Shown: piece by piece, positions 42,227 through 50,809 of the stretch
Numbering within the stretch: position 1 is the stretch's first letter
Layout: the number at the start of each line of letters is the position of its first letter
Notes under the pieces: generated by a model
The model's input: the letters and a program-made list of their open reading frames with translations, nothing else
What the model was told of the DNA's origin: nothing
Databases searched by the model: none
Source: DATCLS01 sp035296625
Lineage (GTDB): Bacteria; Actinomycetota; Acidimicrobiia; Acidimicrobiales; VFJN01
Direction of reading: 5' to 3'
Assembly (NCBI GenBank): GCA_035296625.1
Contig: DATHAO010000046.1
Location: 1-64,000 of the forward strand
DNA length: 64,000 nt
Program-made: the position numbers and the translations under genes

Positions 42227-43465
42227 TCAGGTCCCGCGTCGGGGTGCCGGCGTGAACCGCACCGGCATCGACTTCACCCCGTTCACGAAGTCGGAGTGGA
42301 GCCGGTCGACGGGGCCGGCGAGCTCGATGTCGGGCAGGCGCTCGACGAGCTGGCGCATGGTCGCCCGGATCTCGGCCCGGGCCAGGCTCGCCCCCAGGCA
42401 GAAGTGCACGCCACCGCCGCCGAAGGTCACGTGGTCGTTCGGCGTGCGGCTGACGTCGAAGCGGTGCGGGTCCTCGAACACCTCCTCGTCTCGATTCGCC
42501 GAGGCGTAGTAGACGACGACTTTGTCGCCCGCAGCGATGGGCACGCCGCGGATCTCGGTATCGCGCGTGGCCGTGCGCCGGAAGTTGTGGATCGAGCTGC
42601 CCCAGCGCAGCATCTCCTCGACGCCCGACTCCCACAGGCCCGGGTCGTCGCGCAGGCGCTGGGCCTGGTCCGGGTGGTCGAGCACGGCCAGCAGCGCGTG
42701 GTTGATGAGGTTGCGCGTCGTCTCGTTGCCGGCCACGACCAGCGTGACGAAGAACAGGTTGAGCTCGAGGTCGTCGAGGCGCTCGCCGTCGATCTCGGCC
42801 TGCACGAGCGCCGTCATGATGTCGTCGCGGGGGTTCTGCCGGCGGTCGGCGGCCACGGCGTCGCACAGGGCATAGATCTCCGCGGCGGCCGCCATGGCGG
42901 CGCCCTCGTCTTCCTGGTAGTCGGGGTCGTCGCGCGAGCCGATGAGCATGTTCGAGATCTCGAACATGCGGGGCCAGTCCGCCCGCTCCAGACCGATCAT
43001 CTCGCAGATCATCTGGACCGGCACCTGCGCCGCGATCTCCTCGACGAACTCCGCCTCGCCCCTCTCGCACACCTGGTCGACGACGGCGGCCGCCCGGCGC
43101 TCGATGTCCTCGACCAGCGTGGCGATCATCCGCGGCGTGAAGCCCCGAGAGACCAGGCGCCGGTAGCGGTTGTGCTTCGGCGGGTCCATGTTGAGGATCG
43201 TGAGTCGCAGCTGGGACAGCGCCATCTCGTCCTGGTCGGGGATGAACGTGCCGCCGAGCTCGGAGCTGAACGTCACCGGGTCGTGGCTCACGGCGCGCAC
43301 GTCCGCGTGCTTGGTGACCGCCCAGAACCCCGGCCCGTCGGGCTCGGGGTGCCAGTGGACGGGCGCCTCGCGCCGCAGCCGGTCGAACTGGTCGTGGGGC
43401 ACGCCCCGGCCCCACGTCGCCGCCAGCAAATCGATGTCGCCGAGCCCCTCGTCGATCGCCGTCAT
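42227..43465 (-). CDS. Cytochrome P450 of the CYP125/CYP142/CYP124 type
   Basis: The 412-residue P450 has the I-helix AGNETTRN, the K-helix EEMLR, and the haem loop FGGGGVHFCLGASLARAE. The C-terminal HSDFVNGVKSMPV and the N-terminal WHPEPDGPGFWAVTKH resemble steroid C26/C27 hydroxylases that oxidise the sterol side-chain end before CoA activation. It is upstream of fadD19 on the same strand, with a palindromic operator before the start. The ATG at 43465 has a GAGAGGGA RBS; a longer frame is less likely. Confidence 0.85.
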   Translation of the reverse strand: MTAIDEGLGDIDLLAATWGRGVPHDQFDRLRREAPVHWHPEPDGPGFWAVTKHADVRAVSHDPVTFSSELGGTFIPDQDEMALSQLRLTILNMDPPKHNRYRRLVSRGFTPRMIATLVEDIERRAAAVVDQVCERGEAEFVEEIAAQVPVQMICEMIGLERADWPRMFEISNMLIGSRDDPDYQEDEGAAMAAAAEIYALCDAVAADRRQNPRDDIMTALVQAEIDGERLDDLELNLFFVTLVVAGNETTRNLINHALLAVLDHPDQAQRLRDDPGLWESGVEEMLRWGSSIHNFRRTATRDTEIRGVPIAAGDKVVVYYASANRDEEVFEDPHRFDVSRTPNDHVTFGGGGVHFCLGASLARAEIRATMRQLVERLPDIELAGPVDRLHSDFVNGVKSMPVRFTPAPRRGT

Positions 43466-43491
43466 GCGCGTCCCTCTCTCGAAGATCCGCG

Positions 43492-43508
43492 TCTGACGAT
43501 ACGTCAGA
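43492..43508. promoter_or_regulatory. TGACG-N3-CGTCA operator and -10 box upstream of the P450 gene
   Basis: TCTGACG-ATA-CGTCAGA is a perfect 7-base inverted repeat. On the minus strand it contains the -10-like TATCGT (43496-43501). It sits 26 bases before the P450 start codon, where a repressor could block initiation. The same core recurs at 29434 and 61441. Confidence 0.65.
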
Positions 43509-43557
43509 AGATCAGGCCGAGGCACCCCTCGGCGCCCGGGTGCGCTCGGCGGGCGCC

Positions 43558-45336
43558 TTAGCCGGCGGCCCGCTTGCCGGCCGGGGCCTTCGCGGAGCCG
43601 CCCTTCGCGGAGCCGCCCTCCTTGGTGCTCTCCGTGCCGGACCGGGTCTTCCTCTTGCCGGCGGCGGCCTTCGCCGGGCCTTCGTCCGCCGGCGGTGGGC
43701 GCCCGTCGGTCACGGGCGGAGCCTCGTCGGTCACAGGCGGAGCTTCGTCGGCACGCGGACCCTCGTCGGTCACAGACGGAGCATCGTCCGTCACAGGCCG
43801 TGCCTGCTCCGCCGAGGGCGGTGCCGGGCGCGAGCCGTTCCCCGACGGGACGGGACCGGCGACGCCGTTCGACGGGGCCGCGTCCGCCACCGTGTCGGAT
43901 CGGGCGCGCACCGAGGTGAGCCCGGCGGCCTCGAGCAGGCCGGCCATGGCGTCGTCGATGTGGCTCGCCATCACGGCCAGATCGGGCGTCAGCTCACGGC
44001 AGGCGACGAAGCCGACGTCGACGTTGTCGTTGATCGACAACACGGTCACGTTGAGCCCCGCCCCCTCGGAGATCGGCCCGATGGGGAACGCCGCCTGCAA
44101 CGCCGCTCCCGCCATGTACAGCGGGAAGTCGGGGCCGGGCACGTTCGACACGACCAGGTTGTAGACCGGGGTGTGCCGGTCGGCCAGGTTGAGGCGCGAG
44201 TAGACGCGGGTGGCGAGCGCGAAGGTCGAGGGCGCGGCGTGCTCGGCCCAGTCCTGCAGCAGGCGGGCACCGACCGCCTTGTGGTCCTCCTTGGCCCCGG
44301 TCGTCGAGCGGGCGATCGCCCGCAGCGCCTCGGCGGGGTCGGCCACGTCGGTGCGTAGGTGCACGAACATGGGGGAGACCTGGTTGTCGTAGCGGCCCCC
44401 GCCCTCCTCGGTGCGCACCGAGACCGGGCACATCGCCACGAGCGGCGCTCGGGGCAGCGCGTGGCGGTCGAGCAGGTAGCGGCGGACGGCCCCGCTGACG
44501 ACGGCGAGCATGACGTCGTTCACCTTGACGCCGAAGTGGTTCTTGACCGCCTTGACGTCCCCGAGCGACACGCGGGCGAACGCCGTGCTGCGGTGCGGCG
44601 TGATCGCCGCGCTCCAGGGGGTGCGGGGGGCCGTGAGCGGCAAGGCACCGACGGTCGCCTCGCTGTCCCGGTGGCGCTGCAGCAGCCGCCCGACTCTCTG
44701 GGCGGTGTAGCCCATCAGGGCCGGCAGCGTGAGCGACCGCTTGTACTGCGACCACAGGGCGAAGCCGACCAACTCGGCGTCGGACGGGATGCGCTCCGGC
44801 TCGACGCGGGGCGCCGGCGGCCGTTCGGGGGCGTCCGGCGTGAGGTCGAAGAGGTGGACGAACAGCTCGGCACCCGACACGCCGTCGACAGCGGAGTGGT
44901 GGATCTTGCCGATGAGGGCGACCGAGCCGTCGGTGGCGCCCGGCGCCGCCCCGGCGGCCAGGCCCTCGATCACGTGGATCTCCCAGAGCGGGCGGCCCCG
45001 GTCGAGCGGCGTCCCCACGATCGTGCCCACGAGCTCGGACAGCTCGGCCGCGCCCCCGGGAGGTGGCAGCGAGTGGCGGCGCACGTGGTGGTCGATGTCG
45101 TAGTCGGGGTCCTCGACCCAGATCGGGTGGTTGAGCCGGAACGGCACCTGCACGGCCCGGCGGTGGGTCGTCGGCATGTGGTCCAGCCGGCCGGCGATGA
45201 ACCGCTTCAGCCCCTCGAAGGAGTAGGGCTCGGGCATGGTCGCCGTGTCGAGCACGGCAACCATGGCGACGTGGAGGTGCATCGACGAGGTCTCGAAGGA
45301 CAGAAAGGCCGAGTCGAGGCCTGACAGTCGTTCCAT
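43558..45336 (-). CDS. Wax ester synthase/diacylglycerol acyltransferase (WS/DGAT) with repetitive tail
   Basis: The 592-residue protein has the WS/DGAT active-site motif HHSAVDG, the N-terminal MERLSGLDSAFLSFE, and VSNVPGPDFPLYMAG. It esterifies alcohols or diacylglycerol with acyl-CoA, typically to store lipid. The last about 110 residues are unusual: Pro/Asp repeats (VTDEAPPVTDEAPPVTDG) followed by a Lys/Ala/Gly/Ser-rich basic end. The ATG at 45336 follows a GGGGAA RBS. It is transcribed toward the P450 gene. Confidence 0.9.
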   Translation of the reverse strand: MERLSGLDSAFLSFETSSMHLHVAMVAVLDTATMPEPYSFEGLKRFIAGRLDHMPTTHRRAVQVPFRLNHPIWVEDPDYDIDHHVRRHSLPPPGGAAELSELVGTIVGTPLDRGRPLWEIHVIEGLAAGAAPGATDGSVALIGKIHHSAVDGVSGAELFVHLFDLTPDAPERPPAPRVEPERIPSDAELVGFALWSQYKRSLTLPALMGYTAQRVGRLLQRHRDSEATVGALPLTAPRTPWSAAITPHRSTAFARVSLGDVKAVKNHFGVKVNDVMLAVVSGAVRRYLLDRHALPRAPLVAMCPVSVRTEEGGGRYDNQVSPMFVHLRTDVADPAEALRAIARSTTGAKEDHKAVGARLLQDWAEHAAPSTFALATRVYSRLNLADRHTPVYNLVVSNVPGPDFPLYMAGAALQAAFPIGPISEGAGLNVTVLSINDNVDVGFVACRELTPDLAVMASHIDDAMAGLLEAAGLTSVRARSDTVADAAPSNGVAGPVPSGNGSRPAPPSAEQARPVTDDAPSVTDEGPRADEAPPVTDEAPPVTDGRPPPADEGPAKAAAGKRKTRSGTESTKEGGSAKGGSAKAPAGKRAAG

Positions 45337-45424
45337 GGCGCTTCCCCTTTGGGCCCGCCGCGCGCGTGCGCCGCGGCGGGACTCCGTAGGATGCCACCCA
45401 ACGCGACCAAACACTCCCGATGAG

Positions 45425-46936
45425 TCACCCACCAGCGGCGGTGGCCCGTCCTTCGCGCGCCGGAGTGATGTTGGGGATCGAGTCGTCGGGCAGGACGACG
45501 CCCCGCTGGCGGCTCACCCGGGCCACGTCCTGGGGGAAGACGTTGCGCATCAGGAACAGGTCGCGGGCCATGTTGTACCGGGGCGCCAGCTCCTTGGCGT
45601 AGCGCTCGAAGTACATGATCTGCTTCGACACCAGCACGAGCTCGCGTGCGGCCCGGGCGCCCAGCTCCTGCTGGAGCTCGAGCTGCTGGCTGAGGATCTG
45701 GCCGAGGCTCGCCTCGCCGAGCGTCATGTCGAACATGGGGTCGAGCACCATCTTGAGGCGAGCGGCGACCTCCTCGACGGGACCGACGTCCTCGCCGAAG
45801 ATGCCGATGCGCTGCCACGCCCGCACGATGCGCGTGTAGTCGCCGTCGATCATGACCGTGTACTGGGCGTCGCGCATGGCGTCGCGGTGGGGCGCCGGCA
45901 GCTCGCCCATGATCCCGAAGTCGAGGTAGGCGGCCCGGCCGTCGTCGAGCACCCAGATGTTGCCGGCGTGCACGTCGCCGTGGAACGGGCCGTGCACGAG
46001 CGCCGCCTCCATCCACACCTTCAGGCCGCGGCGCAGGACCAGCTCGCCGTCGACGCCCCGGGCCCGGATCTCGGCGAAGCGGTCCATCGGCGTGCCGTGC
46101 AGGCGCTCCATGCAGATGATGCGGGGGCCGCAGTGGTCCCAGTGGACCTCGGGGGCCGTGATCCAACGGTTGTCACCGAACGCCCCGATGTGGGCGCGGA
46201 AGCGGTCCTGGCGGTGGGCCTCGAGGGCGAAGTTCAGCTCCTCGTTCGTGACCTGGTGGAGGTCCTCGACGACGCCGGGGGCGTTGACGAGGTGGCCGCG
46301 GCCCGTGCGGTCGACGAGGCGGGCGATGCGCAGCATGATTCGCAGGTCGCGGTTCATGCGGGCCCGGATGTTCGGACGCTGCACCTTCAGCACGGCGTCG
46401 CGGCCGTCCTCCAGCACGCACGCGTGCACCTGGGCGATCGACGCCGCGGACAGGGGGACGGGGTCGAACCAGGCGAGCACCTCGGCGGCCGGCGCGCCCA
46501 GGTCGCCGGCGACGATGGCGAGCGCCTCGTCGGCCGGGAACGGGGGCACGTCGCTGAGCGTGCGCAGGCAGGCGTCGGCCAGCGGCGTGGGGAACATGCC
46601 GGGCGAGGAGGCGATGAGCTGGCCGAGCTTCACGAACGTGGGGCCGAGCGTCATGAACGCGTCGACGAGCCCGACGCTGGTCGGCGAGGCCACCGCCGCC
46701 CGCGCCGCCCGGTCGCGCCGCGCCCGCCACATCGTGGCCGGGTGGCGGACGGCGAAGGACGCCACGGCCCACAGGACCCGGGCGACGAGCACGACGCCGA
46801 TCTCGACGGCACGGCCGGCCTCGACGCTGCCGAAGCGCTCGAGGGCGGGTGCGTCGACGAGCAGCGCCGCCGGGGGCGGGCCGTCGGCGTAGGGCCCCGC
46901 GAACGGCGTCGCTGGAGGACGGGCGTCGGCGGTCAT
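45425..46936 (-). CDS. ABC1/UbiB (AarF)-family atypical kinase
   Basis: The 503-residue protein carries the UbiB-family motifs KLGQLIASSPGMFP (KxGQ), SIAQVHACVLEDGR, HGDVHAGNIWVLDDG and DFGIMGE. ABC1 proteins are atypical ATPases linked to lipid or quinone metabolism. The start at 46936 was chosen because the frame upstream overlaps the promoter of the divergent acyl-CoA dehydrogenase gene. It is 88 bases upstream of the WS/DGAT gene on the same strand. Confidence 0.88.
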   Translation of the reverse strand: MTADARPPATPFAGPYADGPPPAALLVDAPALERFGSVEAGRAVEIGVVLVARVLWAVASFAVRHPATMWRARRDRAARAAVASPTSVGLVDAFMTLGPTFVKLGQLIASSPGMFPTPLADACLRTLSDVPPFPADEALAIVAGDLGAPAAEVLAWFDPVPLSAASIAQVHACVLEDGRDAVLKVQRPNIRARMNRDLRIMLRIARLVDRTGRGHLVNAPGVVEDLHQVTNEELNFALEAHRQDRFRAHIGAFGDNRWITAPEVHWDHCGPRIICMERLHGTPMDRFAEIRARGVDGELVLRRGLKVWMEAALVHGPFHGDVHAGNIWVLDDGRAAYLDFGIMGELPAPHRDAMRDAQYTVMIDGDYTRIVRAWQRIGIFGEDVGPVEEVAARLKMVLDPMFDMTLGEASLGQILSQQLELQQELGARAARELVLVSKQIMYFERYAKELAPRYNMARDLFLMRNVFPQDVARVSRQRGVVLPDDSIPNITPAREGRATAAGG

Positions 46937-47014
46937 CGGGGCGCAAGCATCCCACGCGCCCCCGCGGCAGGGCGACCGGCGGCGGACGCGGCCGGCGGCC
47001 GTCCCGGAGCACTT

Positions 47015-47034
47015 CACTAGAACGTGTTCTAGTG
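47015..47034. promoter_or_regulatory. KstR-type operator between the ABC1 and acyl-CoA dehydrogenase/kstR genes
   Basis: Arms CACTAGAAC and GTTCTAGTG surround GT. The core TAGAACGTGTTCTA fits TNNAACNNGTTNNA and looks like the mycobacterial consensus. It overlaps the -10 box TAGTGT (47030-47035), which stands 7 bases before the GTG at 47043. It would control the gene pair that includes the KstR-like regulator. Confidence 0.75.
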
Positions 47035-47042
47035 TGGGCGGC

Positions 47043-48281
47043 GTGGACATCGACGACACGCCGGAGGAGGCCGCGTTCCGGGCCGAGGCGCGCGACTGGC
47101 TCGCGGCGCACGCCACGCCCAAGGGTCACCCCGACGACTTCTCGATGGGGCTGTGGTCCGGTGACTACGACGAGGAGGTCTACGTCGACCGGTGCCAGGC
47201 CTGGCAGCGGACGCTCTACGACGGCGGCTGGGCGGGCATCACCTGGCCCAAGGAGCATGGCGGCCGCGGCGGCCGGCCGATCGAGCAGGTCATCTTCAAC
47301 CAGGAGCAGGCCCGCTACGGCGTGTCGACCGGAGCGTTCATGATCTCGATCGGCATGGCCGGCCCGACGATCGTCGCGCACGGCACCGACGACCAGAAGG
47401 ACCGGTTCCTGCGGCCGATGCTGCGCGGCGACGAGCTTTGGTGCCAGCTGTTCAGCGAGCCCGGCGCCGGATCGGACCTCGCCGGCCTGTCGACCCGGGC
47501 GGAGCGCGACGGGGACGGCTGGGCGGTCACCGGCCAGAAGGTGTGGACCTCGTCGCCCGACCGGGCCCGCTGGGGCATGCTCCTCGCCCGCACGGACCTC
47601 GACCAGCCCAAGCATCGCGGCATCGGCTACTTCCTGCTCGACATGCGGAGCCCGGGCATCGAGGTGCGGCCGCTGCGGCAGATGACCGGCGAGGCCCACT
47701 TCTCCGAGGTGTTCCTCGACGCGGTGCGGGTGCCGGGCGAGAACATGCTCGGCGGGCCGGGCGACGGCTGGGGGGTGGCGCAGACGACGCTGACCAGCGA
47801 GCGCTCGTCGATCGCCGGCGGCACGGGCGCCACGCCCGCCGCGGCCATCGAGCTGGCCCGGTCGTTGGGGCGGACCGGCGACCCGCTGCTGCGCCAGGCG
47901 CTCGTCGACCTGCACGTGCGCGCCGAGTTGCTGCGGTTCCTCCGCTACCGTTCCCAGACGGCACTCAGCCAGGGGCGATCCTCCGGGGCGGAGGCGTCGG
48001 TCATGAAGCTCGCCTACGGGCGGTTCATGAAGGCGCTGACCGAGACGGCGATGGCGGCGCAGGGTGCCGCGGGCATGCTCGGGCGGGCGGACGTGGTCGA
48101 CGACGGCACGTGGTTGCGCCGGTTCCTGCATTCGCCGTCGCTGCGCATCGCCGGGGGCAGCGACCAGGTGCAGGCGAACATCATCGGCGAGCGGGTGCTC
48201 GGCCTGCCCGGCGAGCCCCGCACCGACAAGCAGGTCCCGTTCCGCGAGCTCGCCGGACGGCGGTGGGATCGGACGCCGTGA
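47043..48281 (+). CDS. Acyl-CoA dehydrogenase upstream of the KstR-like regulator
   Basis: The 412-residue ACAD has ITWPKEHGGRGGRPIEQV, FSEPGAGSDLAGLSTRA, TGQKVWTSSPDRARWGMLLARTD and IAGGSDQVQANIIGERVLGLP. Single-chain enzymes of this shape dehydrogenate acyl-CoA esters. Its substrate is probably a sterol-derived or branched acyl-CoA, by context. The GTG at 47043 follows a leaderless -10 box. The alternative start at 47034 lies inside the operator and is rejected. The KstR-like gene starts about 30 bases after its stop. Confidence 0.9.
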   Translation: MDIDDTPEEAAFRAEARDWLAAHATPKGHPDDFSMGLWSGDYDEEVYVDRCQAWQRTLYDGGWAGITWPKEHGGRGGRPIEQVIFNQEQARYGVSTGAFMISIGMAGPTIVAHGTDDQKDRFLRPMLRGDELWCQLFSEPGAGSDLAGLSTRAERDGDGWAVTGQKVWTSSPDRARWGMLLARTDLDQPKHRGIGYFLLDMRSPGIEVRPLRQMTGEAHFSEVFLDAVRVPGENMLGGPGDGWGVAQTTLTSERSSIAGGTGATPAAAIELARSLGRTGDPLLRQALVDLHVRAELLRFLRYRSQTALSQGRSSGAEASVMKLAYGRFMKALTETAMAAQGAAGMLGRADVVDDGTWLRRFLHSPSLRIAGGSDQVQANIIGERVLGLPGEPRTDKQVPFRELAGRRWDRTP

Positions 48282-48297
48282 GCCGCGTACGACCAGC

Positions 48298-48303
48298 TAG
48301 CGT
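48298..48303 (+). promoter_or_regulatory. -10 box of a probable leaderless promoter for the KstR-like gene
   Basis: TAGCGT ends 7 bases before the ATG at 48311. It supports that start over the GTG at 48278 and suggests that the regulator can be transcribed separately from the dehydrogenase. Confidence 0.5.
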
Positions 48304-48310
48304 GCCGCTG

Positions 48311-48907
48311 ATGGCGTCCGAGGTGCGCTCCCGGCCGGCCCTCACCAAGAGCCAGGCGGCTCGCCGAGAGCGCGTGATCCGAGCGGCGCTCGAGCTCGGC
48401 ATCGAGGGCGGCTACGAGGCCGTGCAGATGCGGGACGTGGCCAACCGGGCCGAGGTGGCGCTGGGCACGATCTACCGGTACTTCCCGTCGAAGGACGCGC
48501 TGCTGGCGTCGGTGATGGTCCAGTGGGTCGACGACCTCGAGCGCCGGGTGACCCGGCACCCGCCGGGCGGCGACACCACCGTCGAGCGCATCCTCGACGT
48601 GCTCGACCGGGCGCTGCGTTCCATGGGCCGCGAGACCCGGCTCACCAGCGCGGTGGTGAGCGCCATGACCGCCGGCGATCCGGCGAGCGTGGAGGCGATC
48701 GGCGAGGTGACCAGCGCCCTCGCCCGCATCATGCGCCCGGCGTTCCCTCCTGACATCGACCCGGTCGTCGAGGCGTCGGCCGCGAAGGCGATCGGGCACG
48801 TGTGGTGGTCGGCGACGATCGCCTGGGCCAACGGCATGGGTGACATCGACTGGGTCGCCGGCGAGCTGCGTGAGGCGACCGAGTTGATCGCCGAAAGATT
48901 CGGCTGA
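48311..48907 (+). CDS. kstR: TetR-family regulator resembling KstR
   Basis: The 198-residue regulator has a TetR helix-turn-helix: ERVIRAALELGIEGGYEAVQ, then RDVANRAEVALGTIYRYFPSK. From memory this region closely follows mycobacterial KstR (GGYEAVQMRAVADRADVAVGTLYRYFPSK). The C-domain would bind a sterol-derived acyl-CoA. KstR represses cholesterol genes through TNNAACNNGTTNNA, and five such sites occur in this window. The ATG at 48311 has a -10 box at leaderless spacing. Binding specificity is inferred from the HTH and nearby operators, not shown. Confidence 0.8.
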   Translation: MASEVRSRPALTKSQAARRERVIRAALELGIEGGYEAVQMRDVANRAEVALGTIYRYFPSKDALLASVMVQWVDDLERRVTRHPPGGDTTVERILDVLDRALRSMGRETRLTSAVVSAMTAGDPASVEAIGEVTSALARIMRPAFPPDIDPVVEASAAKAIGHVWWSATIAWANGMGDIDWVAGELREATELIAERFG

Positions 48908-48924
48908 CCAGGGCGGGTGTTGCC

Positions 48925-48938
48925 TGACCGGCTGGTCA
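48925..48938. promoter_or_regulatory. Inverted repeat between -35 and -10 of the alcohol dehydrogenase promoter
   Basis: TGACC-GGCT-GGTCA is followed 2 bases later by the -10-like TAGGGT (48941-48946), and TTGCCT at 48920-48925 could act as the -35. A repressor here would compete with polymerase. The site does not match the KstR or TGACG-N3 families. Confidence 0.45.
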
Positions 48939-48985
48939 AGTAGGGTGCGCCGCGAGGCCGCCATCGATGCTCCGAGGGGGACACA

Positions 48986-50125
48986 ATGCGCGCTGCACTG
49001 CTCCGCAACACGGGTGACGAGAAGCTCGAGGTCCGGGACGACATCGGTCTGGCGCCGGTCGGGCCCGGCCATGTCAAGGTCGACATCAGGGCGACCGGGG
49101 TGTGCCACTCCGACCTGTCCGCGATGAGCGGCATCATCCCGCAGCCGGCGCCGTTCGTGCCCGGCCACGAGGGTGCCGGCGTCGTGTCCGAGGTGGGGGA
49201 GGGGGTCACCTCGGTGGCGCCCGGCGACCACGTGATCGTGGCGTGGAGCCCGCCGTGCGGCCACTGCGCCTTCTGCATCGATCGCAAGCAGCCGAACCTC
49301 TGCTCGAACATCCAGATGGAGGCCATCGGCACCCCGGGCTTCGTGCTCGAGGGGGCGCCGACGTTCGGCATGGCCGGCACCGGCACGTTCGCCGAGGCGG
49401 TGGTCCTTCCCGAGCAGGGTGCGGTCAAGATCGCCGACGACGTGCCCTTCGAGATCGCCTCGCTGGTGGGCTGCGGCGTCATGACCGGTGTGGGCGCCGC
49501 CATCAACACCGCCAAGGTGAAGCCCGGCTCGTCGGTCGTGGTGTTCGGCTGCGGCGGCGTCGGCATCGCGGCGATCCAAGGCGCCCGGGTGGCCGGGGCG
49601 GCCGAGATCGTGGCCGTCGACCTGGTGGACGGCAAGCTCGAGGACGCCAAGCGCTTCGGCGCCACGCACGCCGCCAAGCCCGACGATCTGCCGGCCCTGA
49701 TCCAGGAGATCACCGGCGGCGACGGCTTCGACTACGCGTTCGAAGCCATCGGCATCCCCACCACCATGCGCGCGGCGTACGACGCCACCCGCCGCGGCGG
49801 CACGACGTGCGTCATCGGCGCCGGCGGCTTCCAGCACGAGGTGACGTTCAACGGGTTCGAGCTGTTCTACAGCGAGAAGACCTTCGTCGGCTCGTACTAC
49901 GGCTCGGCCGACGTTCGCAGCGACTTCCACCGGGTGCTGCGCCTGTGGAAGACGGGCCGCCTCGACCTCGAGGGCATGATCAGCCGCAGGCTCCGCCTGG
50001 AGGACGTCAACGACGCGCTCGCCTCGCTGAAGGCCGGCGAGGTCATCCGCCAGGTCATCACCTTTGGCGACCAGGGTTCCGCCAATGCGGGTGAACAGCA
50101 GGTCGGGGCCGAGCAGCAGCTCTAG
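48986..50125 (+). CDS. Zinc-dependent alcohol dehydrogenase (MDR, class III-like)
   Basis: The 379-residue protein has the catalytic zinc ligands in GVCHSDL and PGHEGAGVV, the structural zinc loop CGHCAFCIDRKQPNLC (four Cys), and a Rossmann motif FGCGGVGIAAIQGA. It resembles NDMA-dependent and class III alcohol dehydrogenases. In this context it may oxidise a side-chain alcohol or an aldehyde hydrate. The start has an RBS (GAGGGGGAC) after a leader of about 33 bases. Confidence 0.9.
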   Translation: MRAALLRNTGDEKLEVRDDIGLAPVGPGHVKVDIRATGVCHSDLSAMSGIIPQPAPFVPGHEGAGVVSEVGEGVTSVAPGDHVIVAWSPPCGHCAFCIDRKQPNLCSNIQMEAIGTPGFVLEGAPTFGMAGTGTFAEAVVLPEQGAVKIADDVPFEIASLVGCGVMTGVGAAINTAKVKPGSSVVVFGCGGVGIAAIQGARVAGAAEIVAVDLVDGKLEDAKRFGATHAAKPDDLPALIQEITGGDGFDYAFEAIGIPTTMRAAYDATRRGGTTCVIGAGGFQHEVTFNGFELFYSEKTFVGSYYGSADVRSDFHRVLRLWKTGRLDLEGMISRRLRLEDVNDALASLKAGEVIRQVITFGDQGSANAGEQQVGAEQQL

Positions 50126-50156
50126 CCAGCGAAGGCTCCGGCGCTCCCGCCGCCAT

Positions 50157-50208
50157 CGCTTCTGGCAGCGCTCCCTTCGCCATGTGCGACCGGGCGCTGC
50201 CAGAAGCG
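50157..50208 (+). terminator. Strong 15-bp inverted repeat after the alcohol dehydrogenase gene
   Basis: CGCTTCTGGCAGCGC at 50157-50171 is perfectly complementary to 50194-50208, with a 22-base loop. It begins 32 bases after the stop codon, lacks a T tract, and lies before the next KstR-like site. A terminator is the simplest reading. Confidence 0.5.
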
Positions 50209-50242
50209 CGTTCGGCCGCTGGCGGACGCCGCTGATGCGGGG

Positions 50243-50256
50243 TAGAACGTGTTTCA
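50243..50256. promoter_or_regulatory. KstR-type operator upstream of the DUF35-Ltp operon
   Basis: TAGAACGTGTTTCA fits TNNAACNNGTTNNA. It lies 31 bases before the GTG at 50288 and contains the only upstream in-frame alternative start, which is therefore rejected. Confidence 0.7.
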
Positions 50257-50287
50257 GTTCTGGTCCGGCGACGAGGGGAGTGACGGC

Positions 50288-50809
50288 GTGGCAGAGGGTG
50301 AGGTGCTGTCGGCGCCGCTGGTGCTCGAGTACCCGTTCCGGCGGACCGTGGGGCGTGTGCAGTCCGCCTTCCTCACGGGCCTCCGGGAGGGCCTGGTGCT
50401 GGGCATACGGGCCCGGGACGGGCGGGTTGTGTGCCCGCCGGTGGAATACGACCCCGTGACCGGCGACGAGCTCGACGAGATCGTCCGGGTGGCCGAGGAG
50501 GGGACCGTGACCACCTGGTCCTGGGAGCCCGAGAGCCGCCCGAACCAGCCCCTCGGCCACGCCTTCGCCTGGGCGCTCGTCCGGCTCGACGGCGCCGACA
50601 CCGCCATGTTGCACGCCGTCGACGCCGGCGCCGTGACCGCCATGACGACGGGCATGCGGGTGCGCATCCGCTGGCGCGACCGGGCCGACAGGCAGGGCGA
50701 CATGAACGACATCGCCTGCTTCGAGCCGGCCGGTGACGCCTCCGACGAGGCCGACGCCGGTGACAGGACCGGTGCCGGCGACGCGGCCGGAGCGGGGGAC
50801 GACCGATGA
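50288..50809 (+). CDS. DUF35-type OB-fold protein without zinc ribbon (Rv3521 N-half-like)
   Basis: The 173-residue protein shows the DUF35 OB-fold pattern (RRTVGRVQSAFLTGLREGLVLGIRARDGRVVCPPVEYDPVTG). The two CxxC pairs of the usual DUF35 zinc ribbon are missing; only one Cys occurs in that region. A disordered Asp/Gly/Ala tail follows. DUF35 proteins bind thiolase-fold partners and CoA substrates. Mycobacterial Rv3521 (about 300 residues) is recalled as two such domains in one chain; here they appear as two genes that overlap by ATGA. Confidence 0.75.
   Translation: MAEGEVLSAPLVLEYPFRRTVGRVQSAFLTGLREGLVLGIRARDGRVVCPPVEYDPVTGDELDEIVRVAEEGTVTTWSWEPESRPNQPLGHAFAWALVRLDGADTAMLHAVDAGAVTAMTTGMRVRIRWRDRADRQGDMNDIACFEPAGDASDEADAGDRTGAGDAAGAGDDR

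Noticed and set aside
47034..47042. GTG start at 47034 for the acyl-CoA dehydrogenase
   Set aside because: It overlaps the operator and -10 box; 47043 has leaderless spacing and matches the family N-terminus.
48278..48310. GTG at 48278 as start of the KstR-like gene (GTGA overlap with the dehydrogenase stop)
   Set aside because: It is plausible, but the -10 box at 48298 and the ATG at 48311 give a better N-terminus. It remains the main alternative.
50249..50287. Upstream GTG start for the first DUF35 protein
   Set aside because: It lies inside the KstR-type operator, while GTG at 50288 has a GAGGGGAG-like RBS.
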